A program made the position numbers and the translations under genes. DNA of 64,000 nt, taken from Polyangiaceae bacterium. Lineage in GTDB: Bacteria > Myxococcota_A > Polyangia > Polyangiales > Polyangiaceae. Position 1 is the first letter of the stretch; each line of letters begins with the position of its first letter. The notes beneath the pieces were generated by a model. That model saw only the letters and a program-made list of their open reading frames with translations. It was not told the origin of the DNA and ran no database searches. Shown one piece after another: positions 16,874-25,369 of the stretch. Location: positions 62,001 to 126,000 of the forward strand of contig JADLEQ010000028.1 of the NCBI GenBank assembly GCA_020846005.1. Reading direction: 5' to 3'.

Positions 16874-17889
16874 GCGCGCCCTCGCGGGTCGACGGCGGCG
16901 GCGACGGCCGCGGCGGCCGCCTGCGCCGCGACGAACAGCATCCCCGCCGCGATCACGCTCGCTTCGAGCACGGGGAGGTCCCGCGACGCGTACGCCGCGA
17001 GCATCAGCGAGCCGAGCCCGGGCCGCTCGAACAGCCGCTCGAGGACGACCGCACCGCCGAGGAGCGCGCCGAGCTGCGTCGCGACGACGACCGCGATCGG
17101 CGCAGACGCCGCGGGCAGCGCGTGGACGATCCACACTCGCGCGGCCGAGCCGCCCTTCGCGCGAGCCACGTCGAGGAACTTCGCGCGGCCGAGGTCGAGG
17201 AGCGCGGCGCGGGCGATCCGCGCGACCTGCGCGGCGAGGGGGAGCGACAGCAGCCCAGCCGCGAACGCGACGCCGCCGAACCGGCTCTCCGGATCGCCGG
17301 GGAGCGGAACCCAGCGCAGCTCCACCGCGAGCGCCCACGTCGCGAGTGGTGCCAGCGCTAGCAGCGGCGTCGCGGCCAGCACGAGCACCGCGCGGTGCAC
17401 CCACTCCCGGCGCGCCCCGAGCCACGGCCCGACGCTGCCGAGCGCGAGCGCCACGCCGAGCAGCGCGCCGCCCGTCACCGCGAGCCCGGCGAGCTCCGCG
17501 GTGGGGACCAGCGCGTCCGCGACCTGCGCGAACGCCCGCACGCCGGGGCGGGCGAGCGAGTCGCCCAGATCGAGCGTGGCCAGGCCCCGGAGGAACACCG
17601 CGTACTGCACGGCGAGGGGGCGATCCATGCCCAAGCGAGCGCGCAGGGCGGCGCGATCGGCCTCGCTCGCTTGCTCGCCGAGCACGAGCGCCGCCGGGTC
17701 GCCCGGGAGGAGGCGGAGCGCGAGGAAGACGAGCGTCGCGAGCGCGAAGAGCACGCCCGCGGACGCGACCGTACGCCCCAGCGCCTCGCGCGCAATCCGA
17801 GCCAGGACCCGTGACGCGCGGGCCACGTTCCCCGCCGGGTGGCGTCGCGTGGCGGCAGGCGGTCCGGGCGCTCCCCCGCCCCCCGCCAT
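16870..17889 (-). CDS. ABC transporter permease, DppB/OppB type
   Basis: This 339-residue protein has the classical DppB opening: one helix (TVASAGVLFALATLVFLALRLLP), then GDPAALVLGEQASEADRAAL with the LRARLGMDRPLAVQY element, followed by five more helices. The EAA-type loop is AKFLDVARAKGGSAARVWIVHALP. The gene starts with ATG at 17889 that overlaps the TGA of the upstream lipoprotein gene by one base (TGATG), and its stop overlaps the DppC-type start by four bases. It imports or exports a peptide, nickel or related solute; the substrate is unknown. Confidence 0.9.
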   Translation of the reverse strand: MAGGGGAPGPPAATRRHPAGNVARASRVLARIAREALGRTVASAGVLFALATLVFLALRLLPGDPAALVLGEQASEADRAALRARLGMDRPLAVQYAVFLRGLATLDLGDSLARPGVRAFAQVADALVPTAELAGLAVTGGALLGVALALGSVGPWLGARREWVHRAVLVLAATPLLALAPLATWALAVELRWVPLPGDPESRFGGVAFAAGLLSLPLAAQVARIARAALLDLGRAKFLDVARAKGGSAARVWIVHALPAASAPIAVVVATQLGALLGGAVVLERLFERPGLGSLMLAAYASRDLPVLEASVIAAGMLFVAAQAAAAAVAAAVDPRGRA

Positions 17890-18809
17890 CAGTCGCTCGC
17901 CGCGTCCGCGGCGTCTGGCGACGCGTCGGTGCCGGCGTCCCCGCCACCGGCGCCCCCCGACCCACCGCCTCCCCCGGCACCGGATCCTCCCCCAGCCCCC
18001 GAGGCGCCCGAGGCGCCTCCGGCGCCCGACGCCGCGCCAGCTCCGGCGGCGCCGCTCACGCCCCCGCCACCAGCGACCCCGCCCCCGCCGCTCGCGCCGG
18101 CCGAGCCGGCCGAGCCGCTCGCGCCGGCCGAGCCCGCGCTGCCGCCGCCGACGCCGCCCGAGCCGGAGGCGCCGCCCGAGCCGGAGGCGCCGCTCGCGCC
18201 CGAGACTCCACCGGAGCCCGACGCCCCGCCGCCAGCCCCCGCCGCACCGCTCGCGCCCGCTCCCCCGCCGCTGGCGCCGGTGCCCGCCCCACCGCCGGTG
18301 CCGCCGGTCGCGACCGAGGCGTCGTAGCCGACGAAGCCGGCGTCCGTCCCCGTGCAGCGCTCGGTGGAGTAGCCGTCCGCGAGCGGCTCGCCCGCGAACG
18401 GCACCGTGCAGACGCGGCCGCCGCTCCGGTCGACGACCTCGGCGCCCCACGGGTTCGATCCACGCAGGTCGACGCAGGAGTAGCCCCCCCGGCAGTCGCT
18501 CTCGCGGTCGCAGCGCCGCATGCAGAAGGTCCGGCGGAGGCGGGGGCTCTCCTGCGGATCCCGGCACTCGGGCGCCGACGAGACGCTCGGATCGTAGGCG
18601 ACGCACACCGCCTCCTCGGGGCACGAGTCCGGCTCGCAGTTGAACAGCGTGCAGTAGCCGCCCGGTTGGGTGGTGTCGCAGAGGCGGTCCCCGGAGGCCG
18701 AGCAGTCCGTCGAGAGCGCGCACTCGTCGCCGATCTCCGGCGCGCAGCCGAGCGCGAAGAGCAGCGCGACGCGGGGCGCGGCCGCGCGGAGCCAGCGGGT
18801 CCAGGACAT
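17889..18809 (-). CDS. Cys-rich lipoprotein with long Gly/Ser/Ala tail
   Basis: This 306-residue protein has the lipobox LLFALGC near residue 22. Residues 25-150 hold about 16 Cys in blocks such as CALSTDCSASGDRLC, CTLFNCEPDSCPEEAVC, and CMRRCDRESDCRGGYSC, which look like a disulphide-rich extracellular domain. From about residue 165 to the end it is almost pure Gly, Ser and Ala (GGAGTGASGGGAGASG-like), closing with an acidic DAADAASD. The one-base stop/start overlap with the DppB-type permease gene suggests a shared transcript. It is not a standard solute-binding protein. The function is unknown. Confidence 0.82.
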   Translation of the reverse strand: MSWTRWLRAAAPRVALLFALGCAPEIGDECALSTDCSASGDRLCDTTQPGGYCTLFNCEPDSCPEEAVCVAYDPSVSSAPECRDPQESPRLRRTFCMRRCDRESDCRGGYSCVDLRGSNPWGAEVVDRSGGRVCTVPFAGEPLADGYSTERCTGTDAGFVGYDASVATGGTGGGAGTGASGGGAGASGAAGAGGGASGSGGVSGASGASGSGGASGSGGVGGGSAGSAGASGSAGSAGASGGGGVAGGGGVSGAAGAGAASGAGGASGASGAGGGSGAGGGGGSGGAGGGDAGTDASPDAADAASD

Positions 18810-18914
18810 CGGCGCGCACTCTACCAGCCCGGCCCCCGAGGGAAAGCGCCGGGGAGAGGCGCCGCCGTCATTGTGCGAACGCCGCTGGCGCGCTACTCGA
18901 CCGGTCGGGCCGAG

Positions 18915-20831
18915 ATGCCGAGCGGAGGGGATTTCAGCGCCCTCGAGCGAGCGGGCCAGCACGAGGCGGCGGCCGAGGTGGCCGAGCGCGCCGGTGAGCA
19001 CGCCGCGGCCGCCCGGCTCTGGGAGCTGGCGTGCCGCTGGGACCGCGCCGCCCTCGCCGCCCTGGCTGGGGGCGATCCTTCGTCCGCGGCGGTGCATGCC
19101 GCCCGCACAGGCGATCCCGCGCTGCTCGACCGCGTGACCGAAGCGCTGGGCCGCTCGCCGAGCGACGCCGCGGGCGTGGCCCGGCGCCTCGAGCGCGCCG
19201 GGCTCGTCGGCGCGGCGGCGCGCGTGTTCGACGCGGCGGGAGACGCCGAGGCGGCCAGCCGACTCCACGAGCAGGCGGGCGCGCTCGATCGAGCGGCCAG
19301 CGCGGCGCGCACGAGCGGCGATCTCCGCCGAGCCGTGCGCCTCGGGGAGGCGTGGCTCGAGCGCGAACCCGATCACGACGACGCCCGCGTGGCGGTCGCC
19401 GAGGCGCTGCTCGCGCTGGGGCGCCCGGACGCGGCAGCGCGTCGCCTCCAGCAGCGGCCGCCGGAGGCGCCACCGGACGCGCGCTTCGCGCCGCTGCTGG
19501 CGCGGGCGCTCGCGGCGGCTGGGATGGGGGCGGCGGAGGGCACGACGAGCGGCACGCCGCGCCCCGAGCAAGAGACGAATGCGCCGAAGGCCGCCACCGA
19601 GCGGATCCTGTTCGGGCGCTACGCCGTGATCGCAGAGGTCGCGACGACCCCGACCGCGCGCGTCTACCGCGCGCGCGATCGACTGCGCGGAGACGCCGAG
19701 GTCGCCGTCAAGGTCTGCAGCGTGGCGTCCCTGCCCGACGGGGGGCGGGACGCGATCGCGCGCTACGAGCGCGAGGCGCGCGCGCTCGGCGCGCTCGCCC
19801 ACCCCGCCATCGTACCGCTGGTCGCGTGGGAGCCCGGCGGCCCCGCGATCGTCACCGCGTGGATGAGCGACGGTTCGCTCGCCGAGCGACTCGCCGGCGA
19901 GCCGCTGGCGCCCGCGCACGCGGCCGAGATCACCGAGCGGGTCCTGGTCGCGCTCCGCGAGGCGCACCGGCGCGGGATCTTGCATCGCGACGTGAAGCCC
20001 GCCAACGTGCTCTTCGACGGGGACGGCGCCGCGCGCCTCGCCGACTTCGGCGTGGCCCACGTGAGCGACGCCGCCGCCACCGTGACCGCGGGCGTCCTCG
20101 GGACGCTCGCTTACATGGCGCCCGAGCAGCGCGCCGGCGCGCCGGCGACCCCGGCGAGCGACATCTACGGCGCCGGCGCGATCTTCTGGCACGCGCTCGT
20201 CGGCGCGCCGCCGAGCGACGGCGAGGGCGCCTCCTGGCCGGCGCACCTCGGGCCCGCCGAACTCGACGCCGCGCGCCGCCTGGTCGCTCCGGAGGCGGAG
20301 CGCCCACCCGACGTGGACGCCGCGCTCGCCACCCTCCGTGGGGTCCGCTGGCCCGCGCGGTCCCCGCCTCGGGCGTCGCGCGTCGCGGCCTCCCCGCCGG
20401 CGCCGGCGTCGCGACGTCCGCGCCTCGTCGAGCGCGACGACGGACGAGCTTTCGACACGCTGCTCGAGCGCCCCGTCGCGTTGATCGCCGACACCCCCGC
20501 GGTCCGCGTCACGCTCCGCGCCATCGCGGCGTTGGAGCAGCCCTGCCTGCCGCAGCCGCTGGCGTGGCGCCCCGCGGAGGGCGTCTTTTGGGTCACGCAG
20601 CCGACCGGGGCCCCCGCGGTGGAGCTCACGCCCGCCGAGCGCCTCGCGATCGATCGCTCCCTGGCGGCGCTCCGAGCCGCCGGGGGCGACCCGTCGCTGC
20701 TCGCGCTCGATCGCGCCGTGCGCACGCCGACGGGGCCGGCGCTGCCGCTCGCCGATCGCGCCACGCCGCAGCCTCGCGCCGCGCCACGCCAGGGCGGTCG
20801 CGACCCGGCGCGCGAGGGTCCGGCCCGTTGA
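18915..20831 (+). CDS. Repeat-kinase fusion: N-terminal helical repeats, Ser/Thr kinase, degenerate C-terminal lobe
   Basis: This 638-residue cytoplasmic protein starts ATG at 18915. Residues 5-200 are Ala-rich helical repeats resembling TPR/clathrin-type units (for example LERAGQHEAAAEVAERAGEH and FDAAGDAEAASRLHEQAGALD). The kinase domain, about 232-480, keeps the Lys (VAVKV), HRDVKPANVLF, DFGVAHV and MAPEQ motifs. Its Gly-rich loop is degenerate (EVATTPTARVYRA, no GxGxxG). The last 130 residues (LVERDDGRAFDTLLERPVAL...ALEQPCLPQPLAWRPAEGVFWVTQP) look like a second, eroded kinase N-lobe lacking catalytic motifs. No membrane helix is seen. It is seven bases upstream of the large lipoprotein gene, so the two form an operon. 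Confidence 0.85.
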   Translation: MPSGGDFSALERAGQHEAAAEVAERAGEHAAAARLWELACRWDRAALAALAGGDPSSAAVHAARTGDPALLDRVTEALGRSPSDAAGVARRLERAGLVGAAARVFDAAGDAEAASRLHEQAGALDRAASAARTSGDLRRAVRLGEAWLEREPDHDDARVAVAEALLALGRPDAAARRLQQRPPEAPPDARFAPLLARALAAAGMGAAEGTTSGTPRPEQETNAPKAATERILFGRYAVIAEVATTPTARVYRARDRLRGDAEVAVKVCSVASLPDGGRDAIARYEREARALGALAHPAIVPLVAWEPGGPAIVTAWMSDGSLAERLAGEPLAPAHAAEITERVLVALREAHRRGILHRDVKPANVLFDGDGAARLADFGVAHVSDAAATVTAGVLGTLAYMAPEQRAGAPATPASDIYGAGAIFWHALVGAPPSDGEGASWPAHLGPAELDAARRLVAPEAERPPDVDAALATLRGVRWPARSPPRASRVAASPPAPASRRPRLVERDDGRAFDTLLERPVALIADTPAVRVTLRAIAALEQPCLPQPLAWRPAEGVFWVTQPTGAPAVELTPAERLAIDRSLAALRAAGGDPSLLALDRAVRTPTGPALPLADRATPQPRAAPRQGGRDPAREGPAR

Positions 20832-20838
20832 CCCAAAG

Positions 20839-23800
20839 GTGCACGGGTGCGACGCTTCGCCCGTGGTCGACCTCCCCGCTCGCGCACCCGCCCGAACCCT
20901 CCTCCCGCTCGTCGCGCTCGGCGTCCTCGCCGCGTCGACGGCGTGCACCGACTCCATCCCAGACGGGCTGCGGCGCACGCCGGCCGGCAACGGCGCCTCG
21001 GTGCGGTGGGACAGCTACGCGAAGCCGCTCCCCGCGATCCCGCTGCCGAACGACGCCGCGACGTGGCCGGACCCGACGAGCCGCACCGGGCAGCGCATCA
21101 ACGCGAGCACCCTCGCCCCCACCAGCGTCGAGCGCGTGGTGCGCGAGAAGTTCGACCAACTCGAGGGCTTCGGCACGTTCGCCCCGATCACCATCTCTTT
21201 CGACAAGCGTGATCCGAACGACCCCCGCGCGGCCCTGGATCTCCAGGGGATCGCCGACCGACACCAGGGGGACGACTACGAGTTCGCCGACGACGCCTTC
21301 TACCTCGTCAACCTCACGACCGGCGTGCCGGTGCCCCTCGACCTCGGCGCGGGTTCGTTCCAGTACGTGGTCAAGGACAAGGCGAAGTACTGGACCAACG
21401 ACCACCACCGCTGGGAGCAGAACCTCCTCTTCGAGACGCTCGACGAGACGATCGACCCGGTGACGCGCGCGTTCGACCCCGCGCGCACCACGGACGGCAC
21501 GCGGAGCGGCCAGGGCGTCTATCGCCCGGAGTGGGACCAAGACTTCGATGGCGTGCTCGACCGCCCGAACCTCCTCGACCCGACGGGCTGCCAGGACACC
21601 TGGGCGTTCCTGGCGGAGCGCGAGGGCAAGGACGCGCTCGAGCAGCAGGAGCTCGAGGCGGCGCGCGACCGCTGCATCACCGACTCCCTCCTCACCTGGT
21701 ACGAGCGCGAGACGGACACCCTCGTCGCGCGCCCGCTCATCCCCCTCGAGGAGATGACCCGCTACGCGTTCGTCGTCACCGATCGCGTCCGCGACGCGGA
21801 CGGCAAGCCGGTCCGCTCACCGTTCGAGTTCGTCTACCACCCGGGCCAGGAGTCCGGCGTCGCCCGCCTGCAGGAGCACCTGGAGAACCCGAAGCTCGCG
21901 ACCTACTTCGGCGACCTCGGCGGCAGCGGCCTCGCGCACGTCGCGTTCGCGTTCACGTACACGACCTCGCCCGTCTTCGAGGACATGCGGGTGCTGCGCG
22001 ACGGCCTCTACGGCAAGGGCCCGTTCGCGCGCTTCGCCAAGGAGTTCCCCGCGCGAGCCGACGCGCCGTACTCGGTCGGTACCATCAACCGCGAGGACGC
22101 GGAGGGGGGCGCGGTGGAGCCGGATGGCTGGCAGGATCTCACGCAGTGCGCGGGGAAGACGAGCACGCCGTACATGGTCGACCTGGTCCAGATCCAGGAG
22201 ACGGTGAAGTCGCTGGCCCAGCAGGGGTTCGGGATCGACGGGCCCGAGCTCGACGACCTCGTGGCGTCGCTCGGCAACCTCTCCCACCTCATCGTCGGAA
22301 CGGTCGACGCGCCCTACCTGATCGACGGCGGGCCGGAGAACAAGGACCCAAACGCGTCGTTCGACGTGGACTTCCGGACGGGGGACGCCGCGAAGCACCG
22401 GGACAAGATCACGTTCCTGATCTCGGTTCCCCGGGAGACGGCCACGCGGAAGCAGCCCTTCCCCATCACGTACTACGGGCACGGGTACACGGGCGCGAGC
22501 GTGGAGTCCCTGGGCTTCGCCGGCAGGATGGCGGAGCAGGGCATCGCCACGATCGGCGTGAACGCCGTCTCGCACGGCATCGCGCTCGACGAGCAGACGG
22601 CCGGGCTGGGCAAGTCGCTGTTCAAGCAGGCGTGCTACGCGCCGTTCGCCTCGACCTTCTTCGACGGCCGGGCGAAGGACCTCGACGGTGACTCGCTCCG
22701 CGACTCGGGCGGCGACTACTGGACGGCCTACCTCTTCCACACGCGAGACGTGGTCCGGCAGAGCGCGCTGGATCTCGTGCAGATCTTCCGCACGCTGAAG
22801 GGCTTCGACGGCCAGCAGAAGTCCCACCTCGATCTGAACGGCAACGGGCAACTCGACGACCTCGCCGGGGACTTCGACGCCGACGGGACGCCCGACGTGG
22901 GCGGGCCGAGCGTCGACTTCTACACGTGGGGGCAGTCGCTGGGCGGCATCCTCGCGCCGTTCGTCGCGGCGCTCGACCCCCAGGTCGTGGCCGCCGCTCC
23001 GAGCGCCGGGGCCGGCGGCCTCCTGGACGTGGGGGCCCGCACGACGAACGGCGGCGCGTTCGAGGGCATCTACCTCCGCCTGTTCGGCACGCTGGTGGTG
23101 TCGACGCCCGCCTGCCGCGAGCGCGATGGCACGGGCGCGTGCACCCGGCGGCGCGACGGCACGGCGTGCGGTGACTCCGAGCACAGCCTGCGGTTCATCG
23201 TGGTCAACGTGAATACGACGGCCGAGGTGGAGTTCGGCTGTGTGGACCCGGCGAAGTTCGCCACAGGCGGCACGGTCTTCGCGCGCAACCGCACGAGCGG
23301 CCAGGTCCGCTGCGCCCGGGTGGCGACGGACGGCACCTTCCGCATGAGCCTGCCGACGACCACGGGCGACGCCCTCGAGCTGGACCTCTACGACGTGCCG
23401 GACGCCGTCGACACGTACGACGGCGAAGCGGGCTGCAACCCGACGGTCGGCGAGGAGGCGCGGGTCGCCCTGATCGACACCTGGGGCAAGGGCTGGGTGC
23501 CGAACGGCGCGCCCGACCCGCTCGGACTCGTGGAGGGGCCGGTCTGCGAGACGGAGGACGGCTGCATCAAGTGGCAGAACACGTACATCCCGGCGGGCTC
23601 GCCGCTCTACGCGGTGACCGACGGCTTCGGCATGCCGCGGCAGACGCCGAGCCTCCGGCGGATGCTGAACGTCGCGGCGAGCATCATCGACTCGGGCGAT
23701 CCGATCAACTTCACTCCGTACTACGCGCTCCGGCCCACCGTCGATCACGAGGGCCAGCCGATGCCGCCCAAGGCGCTGCTCAACATGGTCCAGATCGGCG

Positions 23801-24618
23801 ACACCGACGTGCCGCTATCGGCCGGCATCGCCTCAGGGCGGGCGGCGGGCGCGGTGCCGTTCCTCCGACCCGACGCCGCCGAGCGCTACTTTGCGCACGC
23901 GGACTACGTGACCCCGGCGAAGCTCTACGCGGACCTCGGCGGGCGGACGCCGAACGCCGTGCTCGTCGACGAGGGCGTCCTCGAGGGCATGGCCCGCCTG
24001 CTCCGCCACCCGGCGCCGGGCTGCCGGCGCAACGTCGTCGCGTATTCGGCGGCGGACGTGTACTGCCACCCCAACTGCGAGACGGAGGGGTCCGGCGACG
24101 GGTGCCCGTCGGACACCGTCTGCGCCAACGTCGCCGCGGCCGGCGACCCGCCCGCCCTGCGGTGCGTGGAGGCGCCGGTGTGGGAGGGCGACTGCCGGCA
24201 GTACCTCTACGACCCGGACGGAATCGACGAGGGCCAGATGGGCTACGGCGAGGGAGAGGCGACGACGCCGCTCCGCCTCGGCCGGATCGCGACGCCGGCG
24301 AGCCCGGACACGATCACCGACGTCTGGGCGCCGCGACTCCTCGGCACGCCTGGGACCGCGGACGCGCAGGGCTGGCAGGGTAACGCGCGCGTGCTCGCGC
24401 AGCTCATGACGTACATCTACCCGCGCGGGAACCACGGCATCGAGCCGAACAACCCGTGCGAGGCCTTCCAGGTGGGGCGTTACTTCACGAACCTGATCGG
24501 CCGGTTCTTCGCGACCAGCGGCGCCGATCTCTACTACCTCTCGCACCCGACGACGCACCACTGCCTGGCGCGCGAGGAGGACGCCGGCGGCTGCAACTTC
24601 GTCGAGTCGCCGAAGTAG
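20839..24618 (+). CDS. Very large lipoprotein with alpha/beta-hydrolase core and Ca-binding Asp motifs
   Basis: This 1259-residue protein starts GTG at 20839 (GTG 20863 is an alternative). The export signal ends in the lipobox LAASTAC. Around residues 545-570 there is a hydrolase-like YYGHGYTGASVESLGFAGRM. The nucleophile elbow is TWGQSLGGILAPF near 700 (GxSxG), and AAAPSAGAGG follows. Asp-rich turns of calcium type occur (DQDFDGVLD, DLDGDSLRD, DLNGNGQLDD, DFDADGTPD). The C-terminal part has several Cys pairs (CHPNCETEGSGDGCPSDTVC) and a late NHGIEP that may hold the catalytic His. It is probably a surface esterase or lipase-like enzyme; the substrate is unknown. It is seven bases after the kinase fusion gene. 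Confidence 0.82.
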   Translation: MHGCDASPVVDLPARAPARTLLPLVALGVLAASTACTDSIPDGLRRTPAGNGASVRWDSYAKPLPAIPLPNDAATWPDPTSRTGQRINASTLAPTSVERVVREKFDQLEGFGTFAPITISFDKRDPNDPRAALDLQGIADRHQGDDYEFADDAFYLVNLTTGVPVPLDLGAGSFQYVVKDKAKYWTNDHHRWEQNLLFETLDETIDPVTRAFDPARTTDGTRSGQGVYRPEWDQDFDGVLDRPNLLDPTGCQDTWAFLAEREGKDALEQQELEAARDRCITDSLLTWYERETDTLVARPLIPLEEMTRYAFVVTDRVRDADGKPVRSPFEFVYHPGQESGVARLQEHLENPKLATYFGDLGGSGLAHVAFAFTYTTSPVFEDMRVLRDGLYGKGPFARFAKEFPARADAPYSVGTINREDAEGGAVEPDGWQDLTQCAGKTSTPYMVDLVQIQETVKSLAQQGFGIDGPELDDLVASLGNLSHLIVGTVDAPYLIDGGPENKDPNASFDVDFRTGDAAKHRDKITFLISVPRETATRKQPFPITYYGHGYTGASVESLGFAGRMAEQGIATIGVNAVSHGIALDEQTAGLGKSLFKQACYAPFASTFFDGRAKDLDGDSLRDSGGDYWTAYLFHTRDVVRQSALDLVQIFRTLKGFDGQQKSHLDLNGNGQLDDLAGDFDADGTPDVGGPSVDFYTWGQSLGGILAPFVAALDPQVVAAAPSAGAGGLLDVGARTTNGGAFEGIYLRLFGTLVVSTPACRERDGTGACTRRRDGTACGDSEHSLRFIVVNVNTTAEVEFGCVDPAKFATGGTVFARNRTSGQVRCARVATDGTFRMSLPTTTGDALELDLYDVPDAVDTYDGEAGCNPTVGEEARVALIDTWGKGWVPNGAPDPLGLVEGPVCETEDGCIKWQNTYIPAGSPLYAVTDGFGMPRQTPSLRRMLNVAASIIDSGDPINFTPYYALRPTVDHEGQPMPPKALLNMVQIGDTDVPLSAGIASGRAAGAVPFLRPDAAERYFAHADYVTPAKLYADLGGRTPNAVLVDEGVLEGMARLLRHPAPGCRRNVVAYSAADVYCHPNCETEGSGDGCPSDTVCANVAAAGDPPALRCVEAPVWEGDCRQYLYDPDGIDEGQMGYGEGEATTPLRLGRIATPASPDTITDVWAPRLLGTPGTADAQGWQGNARVLAQLMTYIYPRGNHGIEPNNPCEAFQVGRYFTNLIGRFFATSGADLYYLSHPTTHHCLAREEDAGGCNFVESPK

Positions 24619-24642
24619 CGGATCGCGCCGCCCCGCCCGCGG

Positions 24643-25209
24643 TCAGCGCGCGCTCGACGCGGGCGCGGGCGGCGGCGGGGGCGGGCTCGACCCGGCGGGC
24701 GCGCTCGACGCGCCGGGGGCGGCCGCCGACGCGACGGGCGGCGCGCTCTTCGGCGCGGGCGCTCCGACAATCGGCAGGACGAGCTCACGCCTCCGCCCGT
24801 CTCGCAGCAGCGTGACGCGGAGCTCGCTCGCCGTGCGCAGCGACTCGAACGCCGCGTGGGCCTCGGTGTCGCGGCCGATGGGCTGCCCGTTCACGCGCAG
24901 CACGATGTCGCCGGGCTGCAGGTCGACGCCCTCCCACCACTCGAACGGACGGAGCTCCACGATCCGGAAGCCCACGAACCGCTGCCCGTCGAGCTCGGGC
25001 TCGAGCTGCACGCGCCCGAGGAACCGGCCGAGGCCGCCCGCCACGGCGGCGTCCACGTCGCGCCGCTCGAGCTGCCGCACGACGCGCTCCGGCCGCGGCT
25101 GGCCCTCCTCGTCGAAGGGCTGGTCGGCCTCGACAGCCGGTGGGGGCGCCGCGCCCCCGCAGGCGGTGAGCCCGAGCGCGAACCAGGCGGCGAGCGCGGC
25201 GCGTCTCAC
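24643..25209 (-). CDS. PDZ-domain lipoprotein (GspC-like)
   Basis: This 188-residue protein starts GTG at 25209, with lipobox ALGLTAC near residue 17. A single PDZ domain spans about residues 70-145: FRIVELRPFEWWEGVDLQPG, DIVLRVNGQPIGRDTEAHAAF, and LRVTLLRDGRRRELVLPIV. The pattern GVxLQPGDIVLRVNGQPIGR resembles the PDZ domain of GspC-type secretion proteins. The tail of about 40 residues is Pro/Ala/Ser-rich. No protease domain is present, so it is probably an adaptor or substrate-binding lipoprotein. It is convergent with the large lipoprotein gene (24-base gap) and divergent from the decarboxylase gene. Confidence 0.83.
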   Translation of the reverse strand: MRRAALAAWFALGLTACGGAAPPPAVEADQPFDEEGQPRPERVVRQLERRDVDAAVAGGLGRFLGRVQLEPELDGQRFVGFRIVELRPFEWWEGVDLQPGDIVLRVNGQPIGRDTEAHAAFESLRTASELRVTLLRDGRRRELVLPIVGAPAPKSAPPVASAAAPGASSAPAGSSPPPPPPAPASSAR

Positions 25210-25369
25210 GAGGGCCGTTCTGCCCCGGGCCGGCGCCGGACGGCAACTTTCGTGCGCGCGGGCCGCGCCTGGGCCGCACGCTCCGCGCCGACAGCCCCGC
25301 GCTGGACGGCGTGACGCGGCCGTGTAGAACGGCCCAGGCCCCGACCCGCGCCCTCCGGAGGACTCGCCG

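Noticed and set aside
18440-18470. GGTTCGATCC resembling a tRNA T-loop
   Set aside because: No acceptor, D or anticodon arms can be drawn around it, and it lies inside the Cys-rich lipoprotein gene.
16173-18914. Extension of the kinase fusion to 1552 residues
   Set aside because: It is antisense to the two permeases and the lipoprotein; Pro/Arg/Ala shadow sequence.
18810-20990. Extension of the Gly/Ser-tailed lipoprotein to 1033 residues
   Set aside because: A lipobox directly after the ATG at 18809 fixes the start; the rest is antisense to the kinase.
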